This document shows positions 12,648-24,600 of a DNA stretch of 64,000 nucleotides, piece by piece. The translations under genes and the position numbers were made by a program. The first letter of the stretch is position 1. Every line of letters starts with the position of its first letter. Under the pieces are notes generated by a model. The model did not search any database. It had not been told where the DNA came from and saw nothing but the letters and a program-made list of their open reading frames with translations. Source of the stretch: Gelatoporia subvermispora B (Eukaryota; Basidiomycota; Agaricomycetes; Polyporales; Gelatoporiaceae); contig KB445796.1 of NCBI GenBank assembly GCA_000320605.2, forward strand, positions 1,848,955-1,912,954. The letters are read 5' to 3'.

Positions 12648-12996
12648 GACTTGAGGGCCGAATTCGCAGGATGCAAGTTCAAAGAACGTAGAGCGGTGAG
12701 ACAGCAGAAGAGTGTGGAGACCTAAGGCATGCGTTCAACACGGTGCCAGCTTATATCCCAACAAATCATTTTGCAAGTGTTCACACCGCAGCACCCGCAG
12801 TCCTCACTTATCCTCGTTTATCGGATATGAGTATGAGCTGGACACTTGACTGCAACGAAGGTACCAGCCAGATGATCGGCCTGGAAGAAGTTGGCTAGGC
12901 TGAGCGCATGGACTGCGGTCGATGAGCGGCGGCCCCGCGCTACAGCTGTCGCTGCGTGCGGTAAATAGGGTGGCGACGCCTAAGATAAGGAGAATG

Positions 12997-13410
12997 TCAC
13001 AACTGCTTGAAGCTGTGCCTGTCATAAAATGTGGAAATCCATACTATGCTCGCGTGGTCTAGCTGAAGGAGCTGCGGCTCGCTGCGGGCCCCTGCGGAAT
13101 CGGTTAAGGTACGGCGTAGTCGGTTGAATTCTCTTTCCCACTGCATACGATTGCTGCAAAGCACAACTGTGAGGAAGCGTGTTCGTAGATGTTTGAGAGG
13201 TAAATTATGTGATGTCGCTGACATGACGGTTCTGTTTTGCGTCCCGGTCCCTCCGTATCTGCGTTTTGCCGCTTTCGGCTTTCGACTGGCAGACTGCGGC
13301 GAAGCAACGCCAAGGCCTTGGAGAAACAGTGCAAAGGCTAGTCGTCGTACTTGCTCAACGTTCAACTTGTTTTCGTCTTTGTGTACATGGGATGATCCTT
13401 GTTTAACCAT
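12997..13410 (-). CDS. Doubtful hypothetical protein, 137 codons
   Basis: A single uninterrupted frame from ATG 13410 to TGA at the left. It starts MVKQGSSHVHKDENKLNVEQ and contains a basic stretch and a C-terminal QWEREFNRLRRTL segment. No domain recognised, no signal peptide or helix, and an overlapping plus frame of similar size exists. It could be a chance ORF in the 1.7-kb gap. Confidence 0.2.
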   Translation of the reverse strand: MVKQGSSHVHKDENKLNVEQVRRLAFALFLQGLGVASPQSASRKPKAAKRRYGGTGTQNRTVMSATSHNLPLKHLRTRFLTVVLCSNRMQWEREFNRLRRTLTDSAGARSEPQLLQLDHASIVWISTFYDRHSFKQL

Positions 13411-14153
13411 TTTTTTTACTCATTTTAGCAAGAGCAATTTCGCCAACGTCAGCCGCGGACGGTAGTATGTCACTAGACATGGCCTACACGAGTCTGAAAG
13501 TCTTGGCTCATATGATGCTATGTCGTTAGCTGTTGTGGACTGCAGTCAAATTCAACTAAGGCATAATGGCTTCACTTGGGATGCTCGAGGGGAATAATAG
13601 TCCCGCTCATCCGGGATAAGGTGATCAGCGGACTTAGTAATGCGCGAATGTCCCGGCGCACCTGGAATCTCCATGGATAATCAAAACATGTATTCTCACC
13701 TCATGATGTGGTCCATATGTCCTCATAACGGTAGTACTGGGTGTCTCAACATAGCTCCGGTTGCTCGGGCTTGCCATATTGGAAACTCTAGTAGGGAGCG
13801 AATCCGCGAATGCGTTCGTGCGCTTATAAATAATAAGCGCGCGGTGAAGCTTAGGCTCAGGGCGTCAAACTTCGTTCTGTTCTGTCATGTCTTGTTCCCG
13901 TGCTCTGTAATGGGTCCCGACTCGGACGTACCGAGCGTCTTATGCCGCAGAACACCACAAGTTACAAGGTCGTCAGGTAACGCCGACGACCGCCTCTGAT
14001 TGCGTGATGAGCCAGAAATGGCGAGCTCCCACAGGACTGTACAACGTAACAGGTACTACTTGTTCAGACGAGTCTGTGAGTGACACTGCGGCTGAAAGCT
14101 GCTCTCAGGCTGTCTAGTGGCAGCCATCCGTCCTGATTGCCACTGCCGCGGCA

Positions 14154-14175
14154 GGAGCTTCCCACAGGAAGCTCC
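14154..14175. repeat. Short perfect hairpin
   Basis: GGAGCTTCC, a 4-nt loop (CACA), then GGAAGCTCC, directly preceded by the palindrome CTGCCGCGGCAG. It lies about 220 bp upstream of the DUF6533 gene start. Function unknown. Confidence 0.5.
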
Positions 14176-14396
14176 CCGGCACCCGCCAGATGGTACGCTG
14201 ATTCCTTTTCAAGTTTTCCTTGCGAATCGGCCCACCGTGTGATGACTCCTCTGTCGCATGCGCACCATGGTGGGATTTCGCCGGCGAATACCTGCCTCAA
14301 ATCGATATCGGGCAGCTGTCGCCCGACTTACCGCCGTCATATATACTGCTCGTGAGTATCGCCGCCACGAAGCCATAAGCCCCATCTTTTAGCCGT

Positions 14397-15859
14397 ATGA
14401 GCGCCCCTGGCGACATCATAGATCCTAATGCGCGCAGTGAGTTTCGCTAGAGACCTCAATCCTTTGCTTCATGTTCACACACACTCTCAGTCCTATTCGA
14501 AGTGGGGGCATCGGCCATCGTGTTCTCGGTTTACGACACGATCATAAATCTCGCAGACGAGGTACGACAAGCGAGCATCCGTATCGAGTTAAGAGCGCCT
14601 GACCCCAAGGCTCCTCAGGTACAGCATATATGGAGGTCGGCTTCTGTTCCTCGAAGTTAGAGAGTGTATATATTGAGCTTCTGCAGGGCACCGCACTCGT
14701 GGGTGAAATGGACATATCTCTTCGTCCGCCACTTCCCCTACATTGCCCAGGTGTAAGTCCCACCCTAGCACACTGCTTGGTCTAGTAAACCCAACTTTAC
14801 TTACACTGTGTGCACACAACCAGGACCATCATATCGCTTCTCGGTGCTTCCCGTGGCGGAGGCGATTGGAATCCTGAATCATGTCGAGATATGATTGCAT
14901 ACCAGTTCACAGTCATGGAAGTCACTACCATCGCTGTGGAGATCATCCTCATCATGCGCGGTTAGTGCGGATTTATCACCGAGTGTGCTCTGTGCTCATA
15001 TCTCGACTGTGATAGTATACGCTATGTACCATAGCAACCGGAGGTTGCTCACCATTATCCTTTTCCTCTTCCTCGCCGAAGTTGCGGCAATGCTTACTGT
15101 GATAGGCCTCAGCTTACCGAAGCTAGGATTCACACCACAATGCTTGATTATATCGACACCATCGTACTTCACTTCCTATTGGTGTGTACGCTCTGTCTTG
15201 GTACTCTCATCATTACTGAGCACCCTCTAGGTTGATATCTTTGACTTTCGAAACCCTACTTTTCATTTTGACGCTCGTTAAATTTTCTCGGGCCATTCAG
15301 CAGGACGGCAGCCGCGGAGAGTTCCTTACTGTTCTAGTTCGGGATGGAACGTGGGCATATGCGATCATCTTTGGTGCGTCGTAAATTGTCTCCTGAGTGT
15401 GTTATTCTTGACACATCTGTAATCTATCAAGCGGTCATGCTTTTGAATACTCTGATGTTCGATCTTATCAAGAACACGCTCGCGGGCGTATGCTACTTGT
15501 GAGAACACTGTCAGCTGCTCATGCTTCAACGCCTCGCTTACACTATTTGCATATTCAGCTGGGAGCTATCGGTCATGTCCTTCGCTGTATGTGCAAATAA
15601 CCATTCTGGTCCGGCTTTCGCTCAGTCATGTCATCATCAGGGCTCGCACATGCTATTGAACATCCGTCGCATGGCTCATAACGTTGCTCATCCTCCGACA
15701 GAAGATCTGCCGGGTGTCAGCGAAAACATCGACTTCGCAAACCGGGTCACGAGTGGGTATTACGATTCGACGGTGGTCATGACGCAGACTACGGCAGGGG
15801 CGGAGCATCGAACTGAGATGCGTAACGTTGAACTGCCCAAACTCAACGTCGTAGCATGA
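14397..15859 (+). CDS. DUF6533-type seven-helix membrane protein
   Basis: Basidiomycete-expanded membrane protein family with receptor-like topology; molecular role unknown. ATG 14397 gives MSAPGDIIDPNAR. After introns the protein reads FEVGASAIVFSVYDTIINLADEV, then HIWRAPHSWVKWTYLFVRHFPYIAQ, the family hallmark (helix, W-rich loop, KxxYLFVRYFP). Further helices: FTVMEVTTIAVEIILIMR, LTIILFLFLAEVAAMLTVIGL, TFETLLFILTLVKF and YAIIFAVMLLNTLMFDLI, followed by a cytoplasmic-type tail with a run of acidic and Thr residues ending LPKLNVVA (TGA 15857-15859). A small 'GWNP'-like extracellular loop with one Cys lies near 14.88 kb. About seven introns. Intact. Confidence 0.82.
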
Positions 15860-16195
15860 CTGTCCAGCGTCTTCACACACTTCATACACATTAGTAGCAT
15901 CAGCCGGACGAACGCGTCTGTCTGCGCTATACTTAACTCGCATGTTTGTAAGCATATTTATACCACTCATCGATTCAGCAGCTCGGAGAGAGAGCGCGCA
16001 CAGCCCTCACAGCCCCCCTGTTGACAATTCTTCTTGGTACCATGTCATAATGTAGAGCAATGTATCACAACGCCAGCGACCGATGCGCGGAGTCTGGATC
16101 AATCGATCTTTGCGGACGATGGCTTATGTGTGTGACGTCTTCCAAGAAGTCTGTTAAGTTGAAGCCGTACAGTTATAGCATACATCTGTTTCATC
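15860..16195. other. Intergenic, convergent 3' regions
   Basis: Between the ends of the DUF6533 and DUF2264 genes. No feature recognised. Confidence 0.6.
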
Positions 16196-18299
16196 TTATA
16201 CCCCCTTGGACATCAGTTCGAGGATGTCCTGCGGAATGACCGGCTTCTTCTGCCACTCTGCCTCCCAGCCGGGCCTCGCACCCTCTTCATCCCCGACATT
16301 TGGCAGCCCAAACACGGCAGTGACCAACCACACGTCCTTCTCGCCGTGCTCATGCTCACCGAGGAGCGTCGGGATCACTGCCCGCGGTACCATCAGGTTG
16401 GTGTTCGCGTCACTCCTGAGCGCGCGGCCTGTCCGCCGTGCAAGTCCGGGGACATCTGCGGGCACGTCCGCGATGCCTGACACGCCCGCCTTCGACGTCG
16501 CGCGTGCCTCTCCGGTGCTTTCCGCCGTGCCAAACGCCTCTCCACTTGCAGGCTCTAGTGCCCGGCCGTCCCTCCCCTGGCCATAAATCGCCCAGCCACC
16601 CTCCGCCGAGATCAGCGCGCGCGCAGAGCGGATGCGATGCACGCGCAGGTGCCACAGCGGGGTGTCTTCCGCGGGCGGGACGAGCCACGTCTCGACCGCG
16701 ACGTCGGGCCAGGGGTACCACATCGAGCGGAGGCACCCCGCCTCGACGCGGGCGTCGCGCGTCGCGCGGCGGAGCTTCCACACCTCGCCGCCGTCGTCGC
16801 TCAGCGCGAGCGCGCTGTCCGCCGCGTGCTCCTCGAGCGTGAGCGCGCCGCTCGGCACGCTGTACCCGAACGCGGCCGAGTACGCGAACTTGCCGTACTT
16901 CGCTGCGCTCTGCTTCACGGGGTACGAGCACTGCTGCCCCGAGGAGAGTACGTAGGTGTGCCCGCCGAGCGTGGTTGCGATATGTAGGGGCTTATTGAGA
17001 GGCTTGATGGAGGGAAGGAGAGAGGTGGGGTACGGCTCTTCGGGGGATGTCCAGAATGGATGTGTCTCGGGGAGGGAGAGAGTGATGAAGGACTTGCAGC
17101 ACCAGTAAGGACTGCCAGGGGAGTTGTAATTCTACCAGCACAATGTCAAATGTGTTGATATTCCATGGGTAGTCACGCGACGCACCTCGGTCATGTTGTG
17201 ATTCGGGTAGCGGTATCCGATGGTGAGTGTGCCATCCGGATGATACGCACCAGGCTGGTGAGTCCAGTAACGGACGTTCCGCAGCTGTAAACCTTTCACG
17301 ACACCCCAAGTGAGAGGGGCGGGTAGGTCCACATCAGCAAACGCAAGCGCGCCCCAGAACGAAGACATCGCCCATCGGTAAGTTAGACTGCGACCGAATG
17401 GAATGGCGCGTCCTGTATACAAGGTGAGGTTGATACCCGCGTCGAAGAAACAGGTGCCATTCACCCTCTGTATCGAAGTAATGAACGAAGTCCAGCGCGA
17501 ATTTGCGAGCTCTGTTCCTGAACTCCTCGCATCGCTCGGGATCTTCCGCTTGTGCAAGCTTGGAATATACCAGCTGCGCATATTGTATGGCGAAGGATGA
17601 CGAATAATAGTCAAGCTGGATAACACCTTCTGGGCCATCCCTCGACCAACCATCTCCGATGTAGAATGTATCCAGGTGGTCCATGTCCGCCTTCATACGT
17701 TGAGCATTGAATTTGGGCGACCCCACCTTGGACAATCCAAGATTCGAGAAGACCTACTGCCAGTTTTGGCTGCTGTTGATCAGAAGCATGCTATCTCAAC
17801 GACGTACCCTGAACCACAACCAATTGGTATTCGGCATCTCCTTGTCGTTCATGCCACTCAGCCAGTTCTCCAAGTTCCGCTTCCCCTCTTCCGGGAGGGG
17901 GTCCCAGAGCTGTTCGCGCGCAACCGCAAGCGCGAACCCAATCGCCGAGCACTCCACCATCCTCTGATCCCTATCTCTCATGTTTCCCCAGAACTCCTCA
18001 TGATCCGGATCCGTTCCATTTGCGAAGCCGGACACCCAGCGCTGCACGCCCTCGTACGTGCCGCCGCCCGCTAGCAGGGATGCGAGCCCCCACAGCGGGC
18101 GCGAAAAGCCCTCTAGATGTGCCGCAGTCTCGTCGAAATGGGTCCCAGTGAACCCGAGATGTATCCGTGCACCGCCGGGCGACGTGTGCGCCGCGAGCGG
18201 GTCGAGCAGGCCGACGAGGAACGCGGCGAGCTCGGCTTTGGTCGAGACGGGGTTGGATGCAAAGGGAATCGCAGGCGCGAAGGCTTCCGGGTACACCAT
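16196..18299 (-). CDS. DUF2264 family protein
   Basis: Family found in fungi and bacteria, with an alpha/alpha-barrel-like N-terminal part suggestive of carbohydrate metabolism; activity not established. ATG 18299 gives MVYPEAFAP; no clear signal peptide. Diagnostic stretches in order: [125 protein letters not shown], and [18 protein letters not shown] in the C-terminal beta domain. The C-terminal 240 codons form a single GC-rich exon, ending LELMSKGV at 16196. A few introns near 17.1, 17.4 and 17.8 kb. Intact as read. Confidence 0.9.
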
Positions 18300-19638
18300 G
18301 GTCGTCGCTGGAAAGCGTTACGCGGGGCGGTGGGACGAGCTGGGCTACTTATGCTGGGCAACGTCTGCAATGGTCAGGAGCTCATTGTCCGGACCGTTGG
18401 AAGGCTTGTCGACGGTCCGAAACTTTTCCGCTTGTACCTCGATGGGTTCTTGGATCCGGGGAGATTTGGTCGAGAACATCAAACGCATCGAATAAGACCG
18501 TCTCTTTATCATCGCGGTCCGGGCAGCAGATGACAAGGCGACAAGCGCATAAGGCGGGTTGGACGTTCAGCATGAGTCGGAACTCCGGCCCGTCGATCCG
18601 GTTGGACGTCTCACAACTTCATTTTTGGTCGACCACTGATGCAGTTAGTTCAGCGACCACGCGCTAGTTTTTCAGTGCAACGTTCAACGTTGTCAACTCC
18701 GGTGCCGGCTGGAAGACACCCCAGGAGTATACACCACGGGTGCCCAGGTAACTATCAGATGTTTGTCGAGCGTCGGTGATGCGCCTGCACAGGTTCGCGG
18801 GATCTGTAACTGACGGCGTCTTGAGGTGACATGATGCGACCCTGCTCATTTGAACACAGGTCAGGCCCAGCATTACACGCCTACACAGAAATCTGAGAGT
18901 TCTACAAAGTTATACTTCTCTAGCTCGCAAGGAAAACGAAACGTAGCACAGTAGTGCAGCTTCCAAGGGATCTAAGTGACGTCACGGTCGAAAAGACGCA
19001 GGAGATAGGACCAGATACGCGCCGAGATGGAGATCTTACTCGACCCCAGGATGCCCAGACAGGGTCGCACGCCAACCTGACTATTCTTTTCCTCGAGGAA
19101 CTTGCATAACAGCACATGTACATGCCCTCGCGCCCACCCGTGCATTCGAACCTGCCTAAGGCCCAAGGAGTTCCGAGTTGCTGAAGCATGGGCGGGAGCA
19201 GGGCTAGTTTTGGGGGAACACGTGCGGTGCGCACCCCACGACAACAACCCGATTGCGCTGTCAACACAGCGCGTTCCAGCAACGCGCCTATACTGACCCG
19301 AAATCTGCACGTCCCAATATCCGCCCCTGAAATACTTCGGAGCTAAGCGAGCGGTCTGTGCTGCGCAGCCTCATGCGATCCCCTAACAGCCACTAGAGGT
19401 CTGAGGTATATGATGGAGACTGTCGCCCCAGCGCCGTCTCGATCAACGAGCTACGGTGGGACGCGATCGAAACTTAAGCCCAGCGCTGCACCACAGCTGT
19501 GCATGTTTGACTTACATTCCTTTTAACCTTTTGGCAGCCTGCCCTCCGACCCTCTCCCTCCCGCTAGACATCACAACGCACGCACCTCAAACTTCTCTGT
19601 CCTCGACGTCGGACCTACACTTGAGCAGGTCCAGCAGC
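18300..19638. other. Intergenic, divergent promoter region, 1.3 kb
   Basis: Upstream of both the DUF2264 gene (-) and the GT8 gene (+). The last 120 bp before the GT8 start are rich in pyrimidines, as is typical of fungal leaders. No domain-bearing frame seen. Confidence 0.55.
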
Positions 19639-20774
19639 ATGGTTTTCAGCCGGTACAAGGGCTACACACTCCTATGGCCAACAACGGAACGTCAAAGAAC
19701 ATGGCATTGGTCCTACCCAATAATCCTGCTGTCCACTGTTGTGAATGTCGCTTTACTATATCTCTGGTGCAGCAGCAGAGTGCCTAGTCCTTTAGACAGT
19801 TATCAACACCTGTGCGTGACTTGAGGATCGCTTGAACTTCGGCAACTGATAAGTCCTTTTGTAGGAACACACAACCCCTATTAAATGCAGATGCACTGGA
19901 TGCACTGAACGACTCACCACTCACTCCAGACAACGCCGTCGTTACAAGTCTCTACACCGATGCCTACGCCACGGCGGTCGCCACCCTTGGACACAGTCTA
20001 AACGCTGCCAACTCTACTGCGCGGCGCATTGTCCTATATCTCCCCTCCCAAGTGTCTCCACGGGCACTTTGCATTGCATCTGCCTCCGGCTTCGAGCCCC
20101 TCGCCATCCCTCGTATCGAACCGCCGCACGGCAGCAAAGGCGTGTACCATCGCTTCGTCGACCAGTACTCCAAGCTCCGGCTATGGACCCTCGCAGAGCA
20201 TGACGTCCGTGCAGCAGTGTATCTCGATGCGGACACACTCGTGCGCCAGAACTTCGACGAGCTGTTCCGCCTCCCGTACGCATTCGCGGCCGTGCCGGAT
20301 GTGTTCATGGACAAAAAGGGCTTCTCGCTCATGTTCAACGCGGGCGTGCTCTTCCTGCGGCCCGACGCGAGGGTATTCGAGGACATGCTGCAGAAGATCG
20401 AGACGGCGGACTTCCCTGCGAGGGACGCGGAGCAAGCCTTCTTGAATTATTATTACGGGAAGGAGACGCTGCGTCTGCCCTATGCGTATAACGCGAACCT
20501 CGCGATTAAGCAACGCCAGCCAGCGTTATGGGACGACCTCTGGCACGAGACGCGGATCGTGCACTATACACTCTTCAAGCCGTTCTTGGACGACAGGGAA
20601 AGAGAGGTCGAAATCCGCTTAATGGAGGAGAATGTCGAGTCGAAGCTGGGTATGCAAGGCGGCTTGTTTGACCAGGAGATCCGAGAGTGGGCTGGTGCAT
20701 GGAGGGAAACAAGACGGATATATGGCGACGCGTTCGATGTATGCGAGCGTAGAGCAGCAGGACGGCAGACATAA
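19639..20774 (+). CDS. Family 8 glycosyltransferase (glycogenin/GnT-like), type II membrane protein
   Basis: Predicted Golgi-type nucleotide-sugar transferase. ATG 19639 gives a short cytoplasmic stretch and one membrane anchor (YPIILLSTVVNVALLYLW, about residues 30-47). One 53-nt intron (19812-19864) interrupts the stem. The catalytic domain starts NAVVTSLYTDAYATAVATLG and reads VYHRFVDQYSKLRLWTL. It carries the metal-binding DxD as YLDADTLVRQNFDELF near 20.23 kb, and the acceptor-side block FSLMFNAGVLFLRPDARVF. The AEQAFLNYYYG segment near 20.43 kb and the late HYTLFKPF motif are also typical of the family. The stop is TAA at 20772-20774. Donor and acceptor sugars are not predictable. Confidence 0.9.
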
Positions 20775-21623
20775 CCTTCTGGCTTAGGGGCGAGTAAAAA
20801 TCAACTCGGGGTACTAGTTCGCAGACAGTAATTATTCGGGAAGAACTCAACTGAATCATCGTTGTATAGTAGCAATCGCCTCGATTTTCACTACGGAAAT
20901 AAACCTTGTACAGTATGATATGGTAGAGCCACTATAACTTAGACTTTCGCTTGTTTCAGTACTATCCGTGGAAGCCCGCCAAATTTAGACGAACGAGTGT
21001 AACCCCTATCGGGATCTCGGTACCGGTATCTTCGCGGGAGTATTCTGAGATTTGCCTTTAGGCAATCTTGGCGAGGAACGACTGAATGTATCGGTGAATT
21101 TGAGGAACTGAGTGTTGTCGCCGTCGCCGGCTTTGAATTTGAGGATGGAGGAGGATAGTTCAAGCGGCAGTCGATCTGCTACGATCGATCGTGCAACACC
21201 CGGCTCGCAGCGCAGCTGGCTCAACATTCGCGACTTTGACCTCGACCACAATGTTGCTGACTAGAAAACCCAGCATGCTCGTAATCCCGACCTCGAGATC
21301 CAAGAGCCTGAGAGGGGAAGACAATCACATTCGGCCAAGCGAGGGCAGTGATTGTCCTGGCGTACAAACAGACGCCAACAGCGCCATTGAACATGCGGAC
21401 TCCTCGAGGCAGGCATCCGGACAGCGTCTCTCTATCTCATATTTCCTCCGCGCAACCTCGTTCACGTCTTCGCCCCACGAACCTTCCTGATTAGCCTGGA
21501 TATCTGTCTCTATTTTCCGCGATTTTCTCTAGATCCCGCACAAAGTGCCCCCCGTTTCCACCGCGATATACCGCCTTCTTGAGCTCCACCATCCAGTCTC
21601 CGTTCCGGGATCCCTAATTCAAC
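20775..21623. other. Intergenic, with unassigned minus-strand coding potential
   Basis: Open minus frames at 21006-21251 and around 21300-21600 have fairly protein-like composition but no recognised domain and no clear splice chain, so no gene is called. It may hold a small gene or a decayed one. Confidence 0.4.
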
Positions 21624-24600
21624 ATGGCCGCTGTGGTCTCTTCAGATGAGCTAAAGGGCCTATTGCTCAGGTCGAGCACACCTCGTACGTCATTGCAGCA
21701 TGTCCCTCATACATCATGCCCAACTGATCGTGCTATACATATCAGATTCCAACGAGAAAGGCGAGTGGCGGCATAGCGAGGGCTATCTACAAATACACTA
21801 AACATTGCCACCGATATACAGTCCTACTGTATCTTGACGGTCTGCAGAAAGACCCGCCCGATCCGTCTGTGAACGACGGGGCGAGTGCTGTTCGTTCAAC
21901 TCGTTCTGGTGGTGGCGGCCGAGGCAGTGCTGTAGGCAGCGCGCGCAGAGGCGAAGAGTACCCACACGGCGGCAACCAGGAGGGAGCGGACGCAGATATT
22001 AGATCTGACGTGCAAGAGAACAACGGCTCTGAGATCGCTCGTACGATTCCCATCCACACAACAGGCATGGTATGTACCGCCCTCTGCTCTACCACAGCTT
22101 CATAGCTCAACAAATATTGTCTATAGCCTGAGCACGAGCCAGGACCCAACGACCCACCGGGCCCCCACTTCGAGTCGTACTCGTCATTCGGCAACTTCGG
22201 TCCGCTCCCCAATGGGGACAACTGGAGCCAACAGGTATGTGCTGTAGCTTCCTCGATCGACGCAACGGGCACTCATCGGAGACGACAACACCCTAAAGCC
22301 GTGGCAAGCGACGCCGACGAGGGCAGCGCAGGTTCCCCTCCCAGACACGATACCCGGCTCCCCCACGGACATCAGCCACCCTAACCCATTCCAAGTACGC
22401 TGTGCGCTCTTCCTCGCGGGCTCCGCAGCTGACATGCGTAGCAGCATTTCGGAATGACGCCCGCAATGGCCGCTGCGTCCGCAGCCGGCGTGCCCCTTCC
22501 TGCCTCCGTGGCGTCTGGGCCCTCGCGTGCAGCACAGCGCTCGCCCCCTCCGCAGAACGGCATGAACGGGGTTTGTTGCCAGTGTGCCCTTGTGCAACTA
22601 TGTATCTGACCCATTGGTTACAGGCCATGTCCCCCGTGTCCGCCACCCGCGCTCTTTCCCCGACTCGCACCATCACCCCCGGAGGCGGAGGCGGAGGAGG
22701 GGGCGGGGTCGAGCGACCGTGGTCACCCCGCTCCGGTGCCTCCGCAGGCCCCTCAAACAAGTCGCGCGTTACCCAGAAGACGTCGCGCACGCAGTATCCA
22801 GCCCTGCCCGAGTCGGTTCAGGAGCAGCTCGAGGCGGAAGATGAACTAGGCCCCCTGCGCCACCACACCAAAACACCCAGCATCGCGCCCAGTGAATCTG
22901 CCTCGCAGGCGCGCTCGCGGCGCTCGGCACGCCCCGCGCGGGAGGCAGAGAGGCAGATGGAGACGGAGCGCCAGGCGAGATCTATGAAGAGCGTGACGGA
23001 CGCTAATGGCCATGGCTACGCGAACGGCGGGCACGAGGCGAGCGGGTCCCGGTACAACGGTTCGCAGAGGGATGGTGAGTCGCAGGACTGTATTGCATAA
23101 AAGTGCGTGAGGCTGATGCGAGATGCATAGCTCGCTCGCAGGGATTGTTGTCTCCGCGGAGCCAGGCAAGCCAGCTCCGGAATGGCACGTCGCATGCAGG
23201 ACCTGGGTCTCCTGTGTCCAGGCAGGCGCCGCCCATCATCCTTGCGCCGGACGCAGACGTCACGCCCACGCCCTCGCGCCCCGCGTCGCCCGTCGGGGAG
23301 CTAGATGCGGACGAGGTTCGCATGGTCAACGCGCTGCTCTCGCGCCCCCCACGCTCTCGCACGTCGTATGCGCCTAGTGCTATGGCTCCATCGATGTTGG
23401 AACCCGAGATCCAGAACTCGCATTTCCATGATGGGGAGCTTTGCCAGCTCCTGCATGCGCTCGACCAGCCCATGGGCGAACCGGTGAAACGTGCAGTGAG
23501 AAAGGCGGTGCGTGCGAGAGTGAAGAAGTTGGGTATGAAGTATGATAACGAGGTACGATATTCTCGTACTCTGGGACTATTTCGGACATCATCTGACCGA
23601 TGCACCGTACAGTCTATCAGGCAATACCGAAAGTCATATCATGACCATGATCCGGGCGTCCACCTGGCTGTCCCAAATATGCCGACCGCACCAAGCTCGA
23701 AGCGTTCAACTCAGCTGGGCACATCCCAGGAGCCTCCCGAATGGGCAAAGGATCTCATCGATGGCATGATTAATATGCGGGACCGCCTCGACAACCTTGC
23801 ACCGAAGATCGAGAAGAGCCTGCGTTCATCGAGAGGTGGTTCGTACGTAACCGACTCACGCTATGCGAATGGCCGCGGATACCAGCATGGCCGCTACCCT
23901 ACCTCTGAGATGGATCCTAATGCCGGGTACGGCGGCAGTCAAATGACGCAGACGGTGCATATCCAGACGCAGCCGACCGGCACGATGGGTGACGAGTCTG
24001 GGTACCAGCCCGATACTATGCCCCGCGAGTCGACCCACCTTCACACGTTGCCAGGTTCTATGCATCACCACGACGGATCTATGCACGGCGCCATCCGCGA
24101 GGAAGACGTATATTTGGATGAAGAGGATATGCACGGAGTGCCCCTGGCGACCACCGTGGACGGCGACACACGTGGGATCGACGAGAGCGAATACATGGGC
24201 CATCCTCCCGACTCACCGGGTCAGCAGTATCTCGAGGAAGAGCTTTACAAGCTCCGCGTCAAGCCTACAGGAAGCCAGTCCGTGGCGACCCACAAGACCT
24301 GGGAGGTTGCCCGGGACGACGGTGATGATTATGAAGACGAGGGAGACGTGCAAGCCGCTGTTACTGAGTCTGGCTTGCCTGAAATCCCCGACACCTACAC
24401 TGGGAACCAGACCGACATGCGTTCAGGCTCTCCGCCCCTTCCGCCTGTTCCACAGGATGAACACGGCCCGATGGCTACGCTTCCCGAGGGCCAGGTATGG
24501 CACCCGCAGTATGAACAAGAGATGCGCGGCCCGCCGCCGTGGCAGCGAATCCACCAGCGGCTGCTGAGCTGGGCGATCGTCTGGCCCATGGGTGAGTTGG

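Larger units (their letters stand above)
12648..14396. other. Intergenic, 1.7 kb, with small palindromes and one doubtful ORF
   Basis: Divergent upstream region of the RTA1-like gene (-) and the DUF6533 gene (+). It holds an 8-bp-arm palindrome enclosing a TATAAATA motif (13820-13840), a 9-bp-arm hairpin (14154-14175) and an uncertain minus ORF (12997-13410). Nothing else recognised. Confidence 0.55.

Noticed and set aside
13640..13999. 120-codon plus-strand frame
   Set aside because: Composition and repeated short basic patches look random; no domain, no splice support.
18117..18667. Long plus-strand frames opposite the DUF2264 gene
   Set aside because: GC-rich shadow frames of the minus-strand coding exon.
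22402..22790. Overlapping long frames on both strands in the Gly-rich part of the C48-like gene
   Set aside because: High GC keeps several frames open; only the plus frame connects through good introns to the conserved C-terminus.
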